Program-made: the position numbers and the translations under genes
Shown: positions 51,867 to 62,396 of the stretch, in pieces
Position numbering within the stretch: the stretch's first letter is position 1
How the letters are laid out: each line of letters begins with the position of its first letter
Source of the DNA: JAJFUI01 sp963754135
Lineage (GTDB): Bacteria; Planctomycetota; Planctomycetia; Pirellulales; Thermoguttaceae
Assembly (NCBI GenBank): GCA_963754135.1
Contig: CAVWEY010000003.1
Span: forward strand, 62,001 to 126,000
DNA length: 64,000 nt
Direction of reading: 5' to 3'
Notes under the pieces: generated by a model
What the model saw: the letters and a program-made list of their open reading frames with translations, nothing else
Told to the model about the DNA's origin: nothing
The model's database searches: none

Positions 51867-53231
51867 CTAGACTTGCTCGGGCACAACGTACGGCGCCCGG
51901 TAGGGTCGGGTCAACAGTGTGTCGGCCTCCGGGTCGTTGAGGAAACGTTCGTTGCCGGGATCGAAGCTGAGCGTCCGTCCGGTGCGATAGGCGATATTGG
52001 CCAAATGGGGCAACGCCGCCGATAGGTGCCCTTCTTCGATCTCCGAGTACAGGTCGCCGGGCTTGCGGCTGCGGACCGCGGCGATCCAGTTGCGGAAATG
52101 GTCGGCGTCCATCATCGGATTGCCCGGCACGCTGCGGCTGGGACCGGGCTTGCGGTCCGGGCCGAGGAAGACGTAGTAGCTCGAATAGTCGGGAAAGATC
52201 ATGTAGCCGCCGGTGCCGAGGAAGATCACGCCCACCACGTTGCGATGATCGACGAAGGGGTACTCGATTCCCATGCCGGCCTCGGAGTTGGTGTACCACT
52301 CGCGGGTTTCGACCTGGACCAACAGCCGGCGGCCCTCGAATTGAAAGGCGGCGAGCTGATTGGAGGGCGTGTCCTCGTCGTCGTCGTGGACGAGATTGCC
52401 GCCCATCGACTGGACCTTGTTGGGATGCGCGTCGAGCTTGAGCGCCCAGCGGATAATGTCCAACTGATGCACGCCCTGGTCGCCGATCTCGCCGTTGCCG
52501 TATTCCCTAAGGAACCGCCAGCGGTTGACCGCCAGCAGATTGTAGGGGGCCACGGGCGCCGGGCCAAGCCAGAGGCCCCAGTGCATCTCCTTGGGCGCGG
52601 GGCCGAACCTGTTGCGGCCGCCGGCGCGAATCTTGAAGACGACGGCGCGGGCCAGATACACCCGGCCGATGACTCCCGCCTGGAGTTTTTCGATCCCTTC
52701 GCGGATTTTCGGGCTGGAGCGGCATTGGGTGCCGCATTGGACGATGCGGCCGTACTTCCGCGCCGCCTCGACCATCTTGCGGCCCTCGAAGATGTTATGG
52801 GAGGCGGGCTTTTCCACGTAGACGTCCTTGCCCGCCTGGCAAGCCCAGATCGTTTCCAGCGCGTGCCAATGGTTGGGCGTGGCCAGCGGAACGGCGTCGA
52901 TCGACCGATCTTCAAGCAGTTTCCGCTGCTCGACGAAGGTGGCCGGCCGCTTGCCCGACCGCTTCTCAACCGCGTCGGCGGCGTCGTTCAGGCGCCGCTG
53001 GTCGCAGTCGCAGAGGGCGGCGATTTCCAGGTTCTCCTTGTCCTTTTGGGCGATTTCGAGCAGGGCGCCGCAATGGGAGTCGGCCCCGCGGCCGCCCAAG
53101 CCCACCACCGCCACGCGGAGGCGGCCGTTGGCGCCGGCGGTTGCGCCGGCGATGGCGGGGACAACCAGGGCAGCAGCCCCGGCGGCCGCCGAAGAGGCCT
53201 TGAGGAAATCACGCCGGTGCGAGGTGTGCAT
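51867..53231 (-). CDS. Tat-exported Gfo/Idh/MocA-family oxidoreductase
   Basis: A 454-residue protein with a twin-arginine signal (HRRDFLKASSAAAGAAALVV). NAD site VAVVGLGGRGAD; ATPNHWHALETIWACQAGKDVYVEKPASHN includes the classic EKP motif; the C-terminal domain has GNGEIGDQGVHQLDIIRWAL with the catalytic Asp-Ile-x-x-W context and HWGLWLGPAP typical of the planctomycete subgroup. Same strand as the gene at 50339, about 250 bases upstream of it, so both may serve the same pathway. Sugar-type substrate inferred only. Confidence 0.92.
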   Translation of the reverse strand: MHTSHRRDFLKASSAAAGAAALVVPAIAGATAGANGRLRVAVVGLGGRGADSHCGALLEIAQKDKENLEIAALCDCDQRRLNDAADAVEKRSGKRPATFVEQRKLLEDRSIDAVPLATPNHWHALETIWACQAGKDVYVEKPASHNIFEGRKMVEAARKYGRIVQCGTQCRSSPKIREGIEKLQAGVIGRVYLARAVVFKIRAGGRNRFGPAPKEMHWGLWLGPAPVAPYNLLAVNRWRFLREYGNGEIGDQGVHQLDIIRWALKLDAHPNKVQSMGGNLVHDDDEDTPSNQLAAFQFEGRRLLVQVETREWYTNSEAGMGIEYPFVDHRNVVGVIFLGTGGYMIFPDYSSYYVFLGPDRKPGPSRSVPGNPMMDADHFRNWIAAVRSRKPGDLYSEIEEGHLSAALPHLANIAYRTGRTLSFDPGNERFLNDPEADTLLTRPYRAPYVVPEQV

Positions 53232-53689
53232 GGTCTTTCTCCGCTACGGGTTTGTCATCGGGCCGTCAAGCCGGAATTGTATCACGCGCGCCGTGCCCTG
53301 CACAGGCGGTGGTCCCGTTGTCCGCGCCCGCCGCCCGCCGCGTCCCGCGATGAGGCCATTCAGTCCCTGCGGCAGTGCTCGAGGGCATTGCGGCCGCCGT
53401 CTATTGCCGCAGGAAGCCGTGGCCTTGCGGGCCGCTTGACCGGCATGGCGGCTCGATTGTCTGACAATACCCCCTATTGGGAGAGGAACAAAGGCCCGCG
53501 GACTTCGCCGTAACATCGGGTTTCCGGGCGGCGTCACCAGAATCTCAGGATTTCTTGCGGGGGCGCTTTACTTTTCGCAAGGGCAAGGTAGAATCGCGGC
53601 CTTACCGTTTGACTCGATTCGCCGGCGCACGCTGGGGGCGGATTGAAATTCCTGACTGTTCTTTGCCAAAGGAGAAAGGAGGCGCGTCG
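53232..53689. other. Intergenic region between oxidoreductase and thiolase genes
   Basis: No gene recognised. A strong ribosome site AAAGGAGAAAGGAGG ends the region before the thiolase ATG. It is the left border of the possible acquired CoA cluster. Confidence 0.55.
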
Positions 53690-55048
53690 ATGCGACCAGT
53701 TTATGTTGTTTCAGGAGGAGTGTCAAAATTTGTTAAGGCTCGCCCTGATAAGACCTTTCCCGGTCTGGTAAAGGAGGCTTATGATTATGCCCTTGCCGAT
53801 CTGGGGATTGAGCATGCCCAGTTCTTCGAGTTGGTGGACGGCAGCGTGGCCTCGTACTTCTCCGACCATTTCACCCGCCAGTTGATGGCCGGCATCATGG
53901 TTCAGGACTACCTGGGGCTGTGCCCCAAGCCGTCCCACCGGGTGGAGGCGGGTGGCGCCACCGGCGGCGTCTGCTTCCAGGAAGGATGGAAAAATGTTGC
54001 TTCCGGCTACATGGACATCTGCCTGTCGTATGGCTTTGAACAAATGAGCCACGTCGAGACCTGGAAGGGCAATGAGTTTATCGCTCTGGCCTCGGATGTT
54101 TCGTTCGATTACCCCGTGGGTGGTTTTTACTCCGGTTACTATGCCATGATGGTTACCCGCCACATGGCGGAGTTCGGGACCACGGCGGAACAGCTCGCCC
54201 ATGTTTCCGTGAAGAATCACATCAACGCCTACCACAACCCCTACGCCCAGAAACGCCAACGGTTGACCATTGACGACGTGCGCTCCTCGCCGATGGTGGC
54301 CTGGCCTCTGACGCGCAACGATATTTGCGTGATGAGCGATGGCGCCGCCGCGGTCGTCCTCTGTTCGGAAGAGGGCCTGGCGAAACTGGAGAAGGCCGGC
54401 GGCCGGCGCATTCCCCGCGTGAAGGTTGGCGGCATTGGCCGGGGCACCGATGCCATGCGCATGGCTGACCGCCCCCACCAATCTTACGAGGATTTCTATA
54501 AGTATAACGCCCTGCCCAACGAGTTGAACGAGGATTCGCGCGGGTATTACAAACAACTATGGAAAAAGGGATTCCGCTATCCCGGCGTCCACTCATTCCG
54601 GGCCGGCCGGATGGCTTCGCGCGAGGCCTACAAGAATGCCGGCGTCACCGATCCGCTGAAGGAGATTGACTTTGTAGAACTGCACAACGCCTATACCTCG
54701 TCTGAAGTTCAGACATATGAGGATATGGGATTGTGCCGTTACGGAGAAGGCGGTCCCTTCGCGGCCAGCGGCAAGACCTTCATGCCGGGGATTGATTACG
54801 GGCTGAAACTGCCGGAAAAGCCGGTCTGCCCGGTCAACCCCTCCGGCGGCTTGATCGCCTGCGGCCATCCCGTCGGCGCGACCGGGCTGATGCAGGGTGT
54901 CTTCGCCTTGTGGCAGCTCCAGGGGACGATCAAGAAGCATTTTGGCGACGCGGCCCTTCAGGTCCCCCAAGCGCGGCGCGGCGTCATTCACTCTCACGCG
55001 GGAACCGGGACTTACGTGACCGTCAGCATTTTGGAACAGGAGAAATAG
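53690..55048 (+). CDS. Thiolase-family protein (SCP2/acetyl-CoA acetyltransferase-like)
   Basis: A 452-residue thiolase-fold protein, ATG 53690 with GGAGAAAGGAGG before it. The N-terminus RPVYVVSGGVSKFVKARPDK is typical. GGATGGVCFQEGW near residue 89 carries the nucleophilic-Cys region of SCP2-type thiolases, though its exact identity is uncertain; VELHNAYTSSEVQTYEDMGL includes the catalytic His, and NPSGGLIACGHPVGATGLMQ the second Cys/His motif. A DUF35 partner gene follows 12 bases later, as is usual for this group. Probable role: cleavage of a 3-ketoacyl-CoA, or condensation. Confidence 0.88.
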   Translation: MRPVYVVSGGVSKFVKARPDKTFPGLVKEAYDYALADLGIEHAQFFELVDGSVASYFSDHFTRQLMAGIMVQDYLGLCPKPSHRVEAGGATGGVCFQEGWKNVASGYMDICLSYGFEQMSHVETWKGNEFIALASDVSFDYPVGGFYSGYYAMMVTRHMAEFGTTAEQLAHVSVKNHINAYHNPYAQKRQRLTIDDVRSSPMVAWPLTRNDICVMSDGAAAVVLCSEEGLAKLEKAGGRRIPRVKVGGIGRGTDAMRMADRPHQSYEDFYKYNALPNELNEDSRGYYKQLWKKGFRYPGVHSFRAGRMASREAYKNAGVTDPLKEIDFVELHNAYTSSEVQTYEDMGLCRYGEGGPFAASGKTFMPGIDYGLKLPEKPVCPVNPSGGLIACGHPVGATGLMQGVFALWQLQGTIKKHFGDAALQVPQARRGVIHSHAGTGTYVTVSILEQEK

Positions 55049-55060
55049 GAGAAAGCCGCC

Positions 55061-55619
55061 ATGCCCACAAAGACGATCAAGTGTGCGAAGCCAATTTCCA
55101 AGAGAATGGAAGACAATCTGGAAGGGACAATCGCTTTCAGCGTTCCGTTCCCCACCGGCGACGATCTCTCGGCCTTGAAGCAGATGTCGCCCATCGTGGT
55201 CAAGCAACCGTACTCGATGGACTACAACTATTCATACGGCCAGGATTCCCCTTTCTTCGCCGCCCTGGCCAACGGACGCTTCATCGTTTGCCGTGAACCG
55301 CAGACCGGCTACACCTATGCGACCCCGCGGCCACGATATGTACACCGGCCGGCCGACCGAGTGGGTGGAGATCAAACCGGAGGGCAAGATCCACGCCTTC
55401 ACCGTCTGCCATTTCGGGTCGGAGGCCTTCCTGCCGGAATGTCCGTTCGTGCTGATCCAGGTGGAATTTGAAGGATGCGACACCCTCTTCCTGGGACGTT
55501 TGATCGGCGTCGACCCGCACGAAGCCAACATTGACTGGATCGGCAAGAAGGTGCGGGGGCGGTTCCTGCGCAACGCCAAACTCAAGCCGACGGACATTTA
55601 CTTCAATCTGGCAGAATAG
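55061..55619 (+). CDS. OB-fold (DUF35) partner of the thiolase, frameshifted
   Basis: ATG 55061. The first frame has SPIVVKQPYSMDYNYSYGQD, FFAALANGRFIVCREPQTGY and TYATPRPR; the second, from about 55330, has MYTGRPTEWVEIKPEGKIHA, FTVCHFGSEAF and GKKVRGRFLRN. This is the zinc-ribbon-plus-OB fold that stabilises SCP2-type thiolases. The pattern CxxPxTGYTYATPR is the degenerate form seen with such thiolases. The break is one base near 55325. Total about 185 residues. Confidence 0.82.
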
Positions 55620-55630
55620 CGTCCCAGACC

Positions 55631-56647
55631 ATGAATGATCCGGTTGAGTTTAGCGGCGAGCTGATCGGCTGGCACGATCCGGATGAGAACCGCCGGTGGG
55701 TGCGGGAAAACAAGTCCCGGAAACTGGTGGACAAGCGCACCACAGTGGCCGAAGCCGTCCACAAGTATGTGCCCGACGGCAGCCTTGTCGCCATCGGAGG
55801 CTTCGGTCACATCCGCGTTCCCATGGCGCTCGTCTACGAGTTGGTGCGCCAGCGCAAACGCGACCTGACCGTCGTCTGCAACCCCGGCTGCCATGACATC
55901 GACGTTCTCATTGGCGGCGGCTGCGTCAGCCGGGTGGATGTTGCCTATGCCTTCGGCCATGAATTGCGGGGATTGTCGCCCTGCGGCCGCCGGGCCGTCG
56001 AGAGCGGCCAGGTGAAAGTCACCGGCGAGTTGAGCAACGCCGGCTACCAGTGGCGTTTCCTGGCGGCAGCGATGGGCGTGCCGTTCATGCCGGTTCGGTC
56101 CTTGCTGGGTACTGATACCATCAAGCGCAGTTCGGCCAAGGTGATCGAAGACCCCTGGAGCGGCAAACCGATCTGCCTGGTTCCAGCCTGCTACCCCGAC
56201 GTGGCGCTCTTCCACGTCCCGCGCTGCGACCGGTATGGGAACGCGCAGATTGACGGCATCCTGGCCGACGACTTTGAGTTGGCGCGCGCCACCCGGCGGC
56301 TGATTATGACCACGGAGGAGATCATTGACGACGAGGAAATCCGCCGCCGTCCGTGGCGCACCGTGATCCCGTTCTACCTGGTGGATGCGGTGATCGAGGT
56401 CCCATTTGGGGCGCACCCCACCGAAATGTCCGCCGACTACTACTCGGACGAAGAGCATATCGCCCACTGGCTGAAGGTCTCCAAGACGCCGGAGGGCACG
56501 ATGAAATACTTCGAGGAGTACGTATTCGGCGTGCCCGATTTCGAGTCTTACGTGGAGAAGATCGGCGGCCTCCGCAGACTCGCCTCTCTCAAACGTTTCA
56601 TGAAGCTGCAGCCGGGGCCGGCCTCCTCGAAGGACGGTGCGTCATGA
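55631..56647 (+). CDS. CoA-transferase subunit A (glutaconate CoA-transferase-like)
   Basis: A 338-residue class I CoA-transferase subunit. After an N-terminal extension of about 35 residues it has TTVAEAVHKYVPDGSLVAIG, GFGHIRVPMALVYEL, NPGCHDIDVLIGGGCVSRVD and FGHELRGLSPCGRRAVE, then LPxR-like VRSLLGTDTIKRSSAKVI. This matches GctA/IpdA-type proteins. It overlaps subunit B by four bases (ATGA at 56644). It could be a CoA-transferase or, like IpdAB of steroid ring degradation, a CoA-ester ring hydrolase; sequence alone does not decide. Confidence 0.87.
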   Translation: MNDPVEFSGELIGWHDPDENRRWVRENKSRKLVDKRTTVAEAVHKYVPDGSLVAIGGFGHIRVPMALVYELVRQRKRDLTVVCNPGCHDIDVLIGGGCVSRVDVAYAFGHELRGLSPCGRRAVESGQVKVTGELSNAGYQWRFLAAAMGVPFMPVRSLLGTDTIKRSSAKVIEDPWSGKPICLVPACYPDVALFHVPRCDRYGNAQIDGILADDFELARATRRLIMTTEEIIDDEEIRRRPWRTVIPFYLVDAVIEVPFGAHPTEMSADYYSDEEHIAHWLKVSKTPEGTMKYFEEYVFGVPDFESYVEKIGGLRRLASLKRFMKLQPGPASSKDGAS

Positions 56648-57420
56648 CCCAAGAGCCTCGCTACAACCTGATGGAACTGCTGGCCTGCGTGGCAGCCGGG
56701 CTGCTGGAGGATGGCTGCTCGGCCTTTGTGGGGACCGGTTTCCCCGTCGTCGTGGGAATGCTGGCACAGCGCACTCACGCCCCGGGCCTGCTGATCATTT
56801 TCGAGGCGGGCGGCATTGGTCCCCAGGTGCCGGGCCTGCCCATCTCCGTGGGCGACTCGCGGACCTACTACAAGGCCGCGGCGGCCTCCAGTATGCACGA
56901 TGTGATGTTGACCTCTCAGGCCGGTTATGTGGATTACGGCTTCCTGGGCGGCGCGGCGATGGACTGCTATGGCAACGTCAACACCACCGTGATCGGCGAC
57001 TGGAGCCACCCCAAGACCCGACTGCCCGGCAGCGGCGGGGGCAACGATGTGGGTTCCTCTTGTTGGCGCACCATCTACCTGATGCGCCAACAATCGACCC
57101 GTACCTTTGTCAATAAGCTGGATTTCATTACCACCCCCGGTTATCTGACCGGGCCCGGGGCACGCGAGCAGGCGGGACTCCCCGCCGGCACCGGCCCCTA
57201 TCGCGTGATCACCCAGTTGGGCGTGTACGATTTCCACCAGGCGGCCAAGCGCCTACAGTTGCAGGCCCTCCACCCAGGCGTAACCATCCAACAGGTTCAG
57301 GCGGCAAGCGAATTCGAAATTCTCATCCCCGAGCGGATCGCCGTCAGTCCGGAGCCGACGGCTGAGCAATTGCGCATTCTGCGGGAAATCGACCCGTGTG
57401 GAATGGTGATCGGCAAGTGA
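56644..57420 (+). CDS. CoA-transferase subunit B (glutaconate CoA-transferase-like)
   Basis: A 258-residue partner of the preceding subunit. Features: NLMELLACVAAGLLEDGCSA, FVGTGFPVVVGMLAQ, LIIFEAGGIGPQVPGLPISV with a Glu at the place of the class I catalytic glutamate, SQAGYVDYGFLGGAAMD, YGNVNTTVIGDW, and GSGGGNDVGSSCWRTIYLM. Retention of that Glu favours genuine CoA transfer over a hydrolase role. Cotranscribed with thiolase, OB-fold protein and acyl-CoA dehydrogenase. Confidence 0.88.
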   Translation: MTQEPRYNLMELLACVAAGLLEDGCSAFVGTGFPVVVGMLAQRTHAPGLLIIFEAGGIGPQVPGLPISVGDSRTYYKAAAASSMHDVMLTSQAGYVDYGFLGGAAMDCYGNVNTTVIGDWSHPKTRLPGSGGGNDVGSSCWRTIYLMRQQSTRTFVNKLDFITTPGYLTGPGAREQAGLPAGTGPYRVITQLGVYDFHQAAKRLQLQALHPGVTIQQVQAASEFEILIPERIAVSPEPTAEQLRILREIDPCGMVIGK

Positions 57421-57470
57421 ACAGTGCCCCGTGATTTCATTAGAGACATCGACAACGGCAGAGGTGCAAG

Positions 57471-58611
57471 ATGGATTTCCAGTTGAGCGACGAACACGTA
57501 TTGATCAAGAACACCGTGAGGGAGTTCGCCGAAAAGGAGATTGCCCCGCGCCGAGGAGATTGATGTCAGCGACCAGTTTCCGGCTGACATCTTCAAGCGG
57601 ATGGCCGAACTGGGGCTACTGGGGATTCCTTTTCCGGAGGCGTATGGCGGCGGCGGCGGCGACCATCTCAGCCTGCTGATTGCCCTGGAAGAGATTGCCC
57701 GGGTTTCCGGCTCGGTGGCCGTCATCCTGGATGCCCACAGTTCGCTGTGCTGCGAGTTGATCCACGTGTTCGGCACGGAGGCGCAAAAGCGGAAATACCT
57801 GCCTGGGCTGTTAAACGGCGAAAAGATCGGCGCCTTCGGCTTGACGGAGCCGACTGCCGGCTCCGACGCCGGGGCCACCCGCACCCGCGCCCTCCGCGAC
57901 GGCGATCATTGGGTCATCAACGGCCAGAAACAATTCATCACCAACGGCTCCGTGGCCGACGTGGTGATAATTACCGCCAAGACGGATCCGGATAAAGGAA
58001 CTCGCGGCATCTCTTCGTTCATCGTCGAAAAAGGGACCCCCGCTTTCCAGTTGGGACGCGACGAAAAGAAGATGGGCCTGAAAGGATCGGTGACTTCGGA
58101 GCTTTTTTTCGAGAACTGCCGCATCCCCGCCGAAAACCTGCTGGGCACGGAAAATGAAGGCTTTAAGCAATTCCTGACCGCGTTGAACGCCGGCCGGCTG
58201 GCCATCGCCGCCATGGCCGTGGGCCTGGCGGAGGGCGCCTTCGAGCGGGCGGTGGCTTATGCCAAGGAGCGCGTGCAGTTCGGCCGGCCGATTGCCCAAT
58301 TCCAGGCGATCCAGTGGATGATCGCAGACATGGCCACGGACATCGAAGCCGCCCGCCTGATGGTCAACCGGGCTGCCTGGCTAATGGAACGTGGCACCCG
58401 CTTTACCAAAGAGGCCGCCATGGCCAAGCTATTCGCAACGGAAGTTTCGGAGCGCGTTTGTTACAAGGCCATCCAGATCCACGGCGGCAACGGGTACATG
58501 CGGGAATATGCCGTCGAACGCATGTACCGCGACCAGCGCTCGTGCGCCATCGGCGAAGGCACCAGCGAGATTCAACGCCTGGTCATTGCCCGGCAGGTGT
58601 TGGAGCCTTGA
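57471..58611 (+). CDS. Acyl-CoA dehydrogenase, frameshifted near the start
   Basis: ATG 57471 gives MDFQLSDEHVLIKNTVREFA and EKEIAPR, the normal start; the frame then shifts near 57552, where CCGCGCCGAG appears to lack a GC pair, and continues AEEIDVSDQFPADIFKRMAEL. Family marks: FGLTEPTAGSDAGATRTRA (FAD/substrate site), WVINGQKQFITNGSVADV, IQIHGGNGYMREYAVERMYR, and the catalytic Glu in AIGEGTSEIQRLVIARQ. About 380 residues, normal for short- to medium-chain enzymes. It would feed the thiolase in a beta-oxidation-type route. Confidence 0.92.
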
Positions 58612-58641
58612 GAAGAAACGCACCTCCCGGCAAGTCAACAA

Positions 58642-58752
58642 TGAAATACGGACCAAGCGGACAGGGGCGTCTTGAAACTGGACCAATGCCGCGCGAAGCA
58701 TCCGCTGTGCGGTGTCGCCAGTGGCGTCAGATACGACATAGATCGTGAACAT
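58642..58752 (-). pseudogene. N-terminal remnant of kinase-pyrophosphorylase (PpsR/DUF299)
   Basis: On the minus strand from 58752: MFTIYVVSDATGDTAQRMLR then AALVQFQDAPVRLVR. This is the highly conserved start of the PEP synthase / pyruvate phosphate dikinase regulatory protein. After about 36 residues the similarity stops and the sequence runs into the end of the acyl-CoA dehydrogenase gene. The rest of the gene (about 240 residues) is missing, marking a rearrangement junction near 58642. Confidence 0.75.
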
Positions 58753-59423
58753 CCTGCGTGATGGCTACCCCCCCTACGAGGACGACGGCTCGACGCGCCG
58801 CCGTTCGGTTTGATCTCGGTGCCGGTGACCCGCAATTCGTCAATTCTAATCCTCGCGAACGGCGGCTGGCAAGCTCGGATCAGAATCAGCGTATCGCTCA
58901 GCAACGAAATTGGCTCGCCGGAGTGCAGGTCGCTCGATGTAAGCTTCGCCCCGGAGTTCGACGGCGAGTCGTCCGGGGCGCTGCATCCTGAGACCTTGCA
59001 ACGCAACATCCTCTCTCCGCCAGACGAGATCGCAACGGTGCCAGATTGCTCCCCGGTGCCGTTCGATGGAACTGCAAGGAGCGCCTGGGCGTTGACCGGG
59101 TAGGGCTACAGCGGTATAATGGCGCTAGTTGGCCAGGCTGTAGTGGACCGGCGCGGAATCATGGCCAGTCTGGTGAGGATTTCCAAGGCTGCTTCGTTGG
59201 CGATCTGCATCTGGCCTGAGTGATGCAACGATTGTTGTTCGAGTTGGCTTGCGTGGGAGGACGGTAACGTATTCTGCAGCCGTGGCGCCCCCCACCCCGC
59301 CGGACGGGCCGCCGCGCGGCACCCCTTGGAAGTCCGTTAGATTGGCAGCGGGAGGTTAAGGCAGCGCAGCCCACTTATCGCGCCGTTCGGGCCGAGTTTT
59401 CGGTGGCTAAGTGTGAGAAGATT
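58753..59423. other. Gap with no recognised gene
   Basis: About 670 bases. Short frames on both strands have no recognisable content. The part next to 58752 should be the promoter region of the former ppsR gene; the part before 59424 precedes the oxidoreductase. No repeat of the palindromic families was seen. Confidence 0.5.
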
Positions 59424-61280
59424 ATGTCGCGAGCCAAACTGGCGAAGGAGAAGCGATTCGTCCAGGTGCGCGGTGCGACCGTGCGCTTCGCCGGCGATTC
59501 CGGCGACGGTATGCAGTTGGCGGGCAGTCAATTCGCCGACATTGCCTCGGTGACGGGGACGGTGGTTTGTACGCTTCCGGATTATCCGTCTGAAATACGG
59601 GCGCCGGCGGGTTCGTTGGGAGGGGTTAGCGGCTTCCAACTCAATTTCGCCGACCACGAGGTCCGCACTCCCGGCGATTTACCGTATGTCCTGATCGCCA
59701 TGAATCCGGCCGCCCTGAAGGTCAGTCTCCCCGACCTACAGCCGGGCGGGATTATTGTCGTGAACGAGGATGAGTTCACGGCGGCCAACCTGGCCAAGGC
59801 GAAATATGCCTCCAATCCGCTGTCCGACGGCGAACTATCGGCATTTCGGGTCATTCCGGTAGCGATGACGCGGCTCAATGAAGAAGCAGTGAAACCGTTG
59901 CAGTTGCCGCGCAAAGACGTGGCGCGGTGCAAGAATTTCTTCGCGCTGGGGTTGAGCCTCTGGTTGTACGACCGGCCCCTTCAGCCGGTGTTGGAGTGGC
60001 TGGTGAAGAAGTTCCGAAAGAGCCCGTCCATCATGGCCGCCAATGCCGCCAGCTTGCGGGCCGGATACAACTTCGCCGATACGGCCGAGCTTTTCAGCGT
60101 GCAACACACGGTGGCGGCGGCCCGGCTGCCGAAGGGACGTTACCGGCGCGTGACGGGCAACGAAGCCGCCTCGCTGGGCCTGGTTGCCGCCGCCCATCGT
60201 GCCGGCCGGAGGCTCGTGTACGCAAGTTATCCCATCACGCCGGCCAGTGAGATTTTGCACGAGTTGTCGCGGCTCAAGGAGTACGACGTACTGACGCTCC
60301 AGACCGAGGACGAGATCGCCGCCTGCGGCGCAGCGATCGGAGCGTCTTTCGGCGGAGCGGTCGGAGCGACCGGCACCAGCGGCCCCGGCCTCTCGCTGAA
60401 GGCCGAAATGCTGGGCCTTGCCGTGATGGCCGAGCTTCCGCTGGTCGTCGTCAACGTGCAGCGCCGGCCCGAGCACGGGCATGCCCACAAAGACGGAGCA
60501 GTCCGACCTGCTGGCCGCCATGTACGGCCGGCACGGCGAGTGCCCTCTGGCCGTGCTGGCCGCGGCCACGCCCGCCGATTGCTTTCCGACGGCGTTCGAG
60601 GCGGTCCGGCTGGCCGTGAAGTACATGACGCCGGTCGTGCTTCTGTCGGACAGCTTCCTGGCGAACAGTGCCGAGCCGTGGCGGGTAGTTGACCCCGATC
60701 TGCTGCCCGACCTGCGGCGCAACGGAACAGCCGGCGCCACGGCCTTTGCTCCCTACCGCCGGGACCCCGAGACCCTGTCGCGGCCGTGGGTTGTTCCCGG
60801 AACGCCGGGATGCGAGCACCGGATCGGCGGTCTGGAGAAGGAAGACGTTACCGGAGCGGTCAGCTACGACCCGGCCAATCATCAACGAATGGTTACGTTG
60901 CGACGCGAGAAGATTGAGTACATATCGCGCGATATTCCGCCGGCAACGGTCACGGGGCCGGCAACGGGCGATCTCTTGGTGATTGGGTGGGGCAGCACGT
61001 ACGGCGCGATTGCCGCCGCCGTCGATGCCGTGGGGCAGAAGGGGCGGGCGGTGGCGCACTTGCACTTGCGCTACTTGAACCCCTTCCCCGCCAATCTCGG
61101 CCCGATCTTGGCGAACTACCGGCGCATTCTCGTTCCGGAACACAATCTCGGGCAGCTCCGTCTCATGCTCCGGGACAGGTTCCTTGTCGCGGCGGAGGGG
61201 CTGGCGATAGTGGAAGGCCGGCCGTTCCGCATCGCGGAGATTCAGAAGCAAATCGAACTGTTGCTGGGAGAACCAGCCCC

Positions 61281-61284
<4 letters not shown>
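59424..61284 (+). CDS. korA: 2-oxoacid:ferredoxin oxidoreductase, fused gamma-alpha subunit, frameshifted
   Basis: The enzyme oxidises 2-oxoglutarate or a related 2-oxoacid to the CoA ester, reducing ferredoxin. N-terminal gamma part (about residues 1-190): VRFAGDSGDGMQLAGSQFAD, LPDYPSEIRAPAGSLGGVSG. Alpha part: GNEAASLGLVAAAHRAGRRL, YASYPITPASEILHELSRL, EDEIAACGAAIGASFGGAVG, TSGPGLSLKAEMLGLAV. At about 60473 the frame shifts (a GGC appears reduced to one base), and MPTKTEQSDLLAAMYGRHGE continues to the C-terminal domain (LLVIGWGSTYGAI). ATG 59424; a GTG at 59403 is possible. It overlaps korB (ATGA at 61281). Confidence 0.9.
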
Positions 61285-62338
<1,054 letters not shown>

Positions 62339-62396
62339 CGGTCGCGAGCCAACGGAAGTGCGGGGAGTTTCCTCAGCACCAGGAGCGCCGGACTTG

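Noticed and set aside
58810..59103. A 97-residue gene between the ppsR remnant and korA
   Set aside because: No recognisable content, no ribosome site, and it lies in a gap next to a rearrangement.
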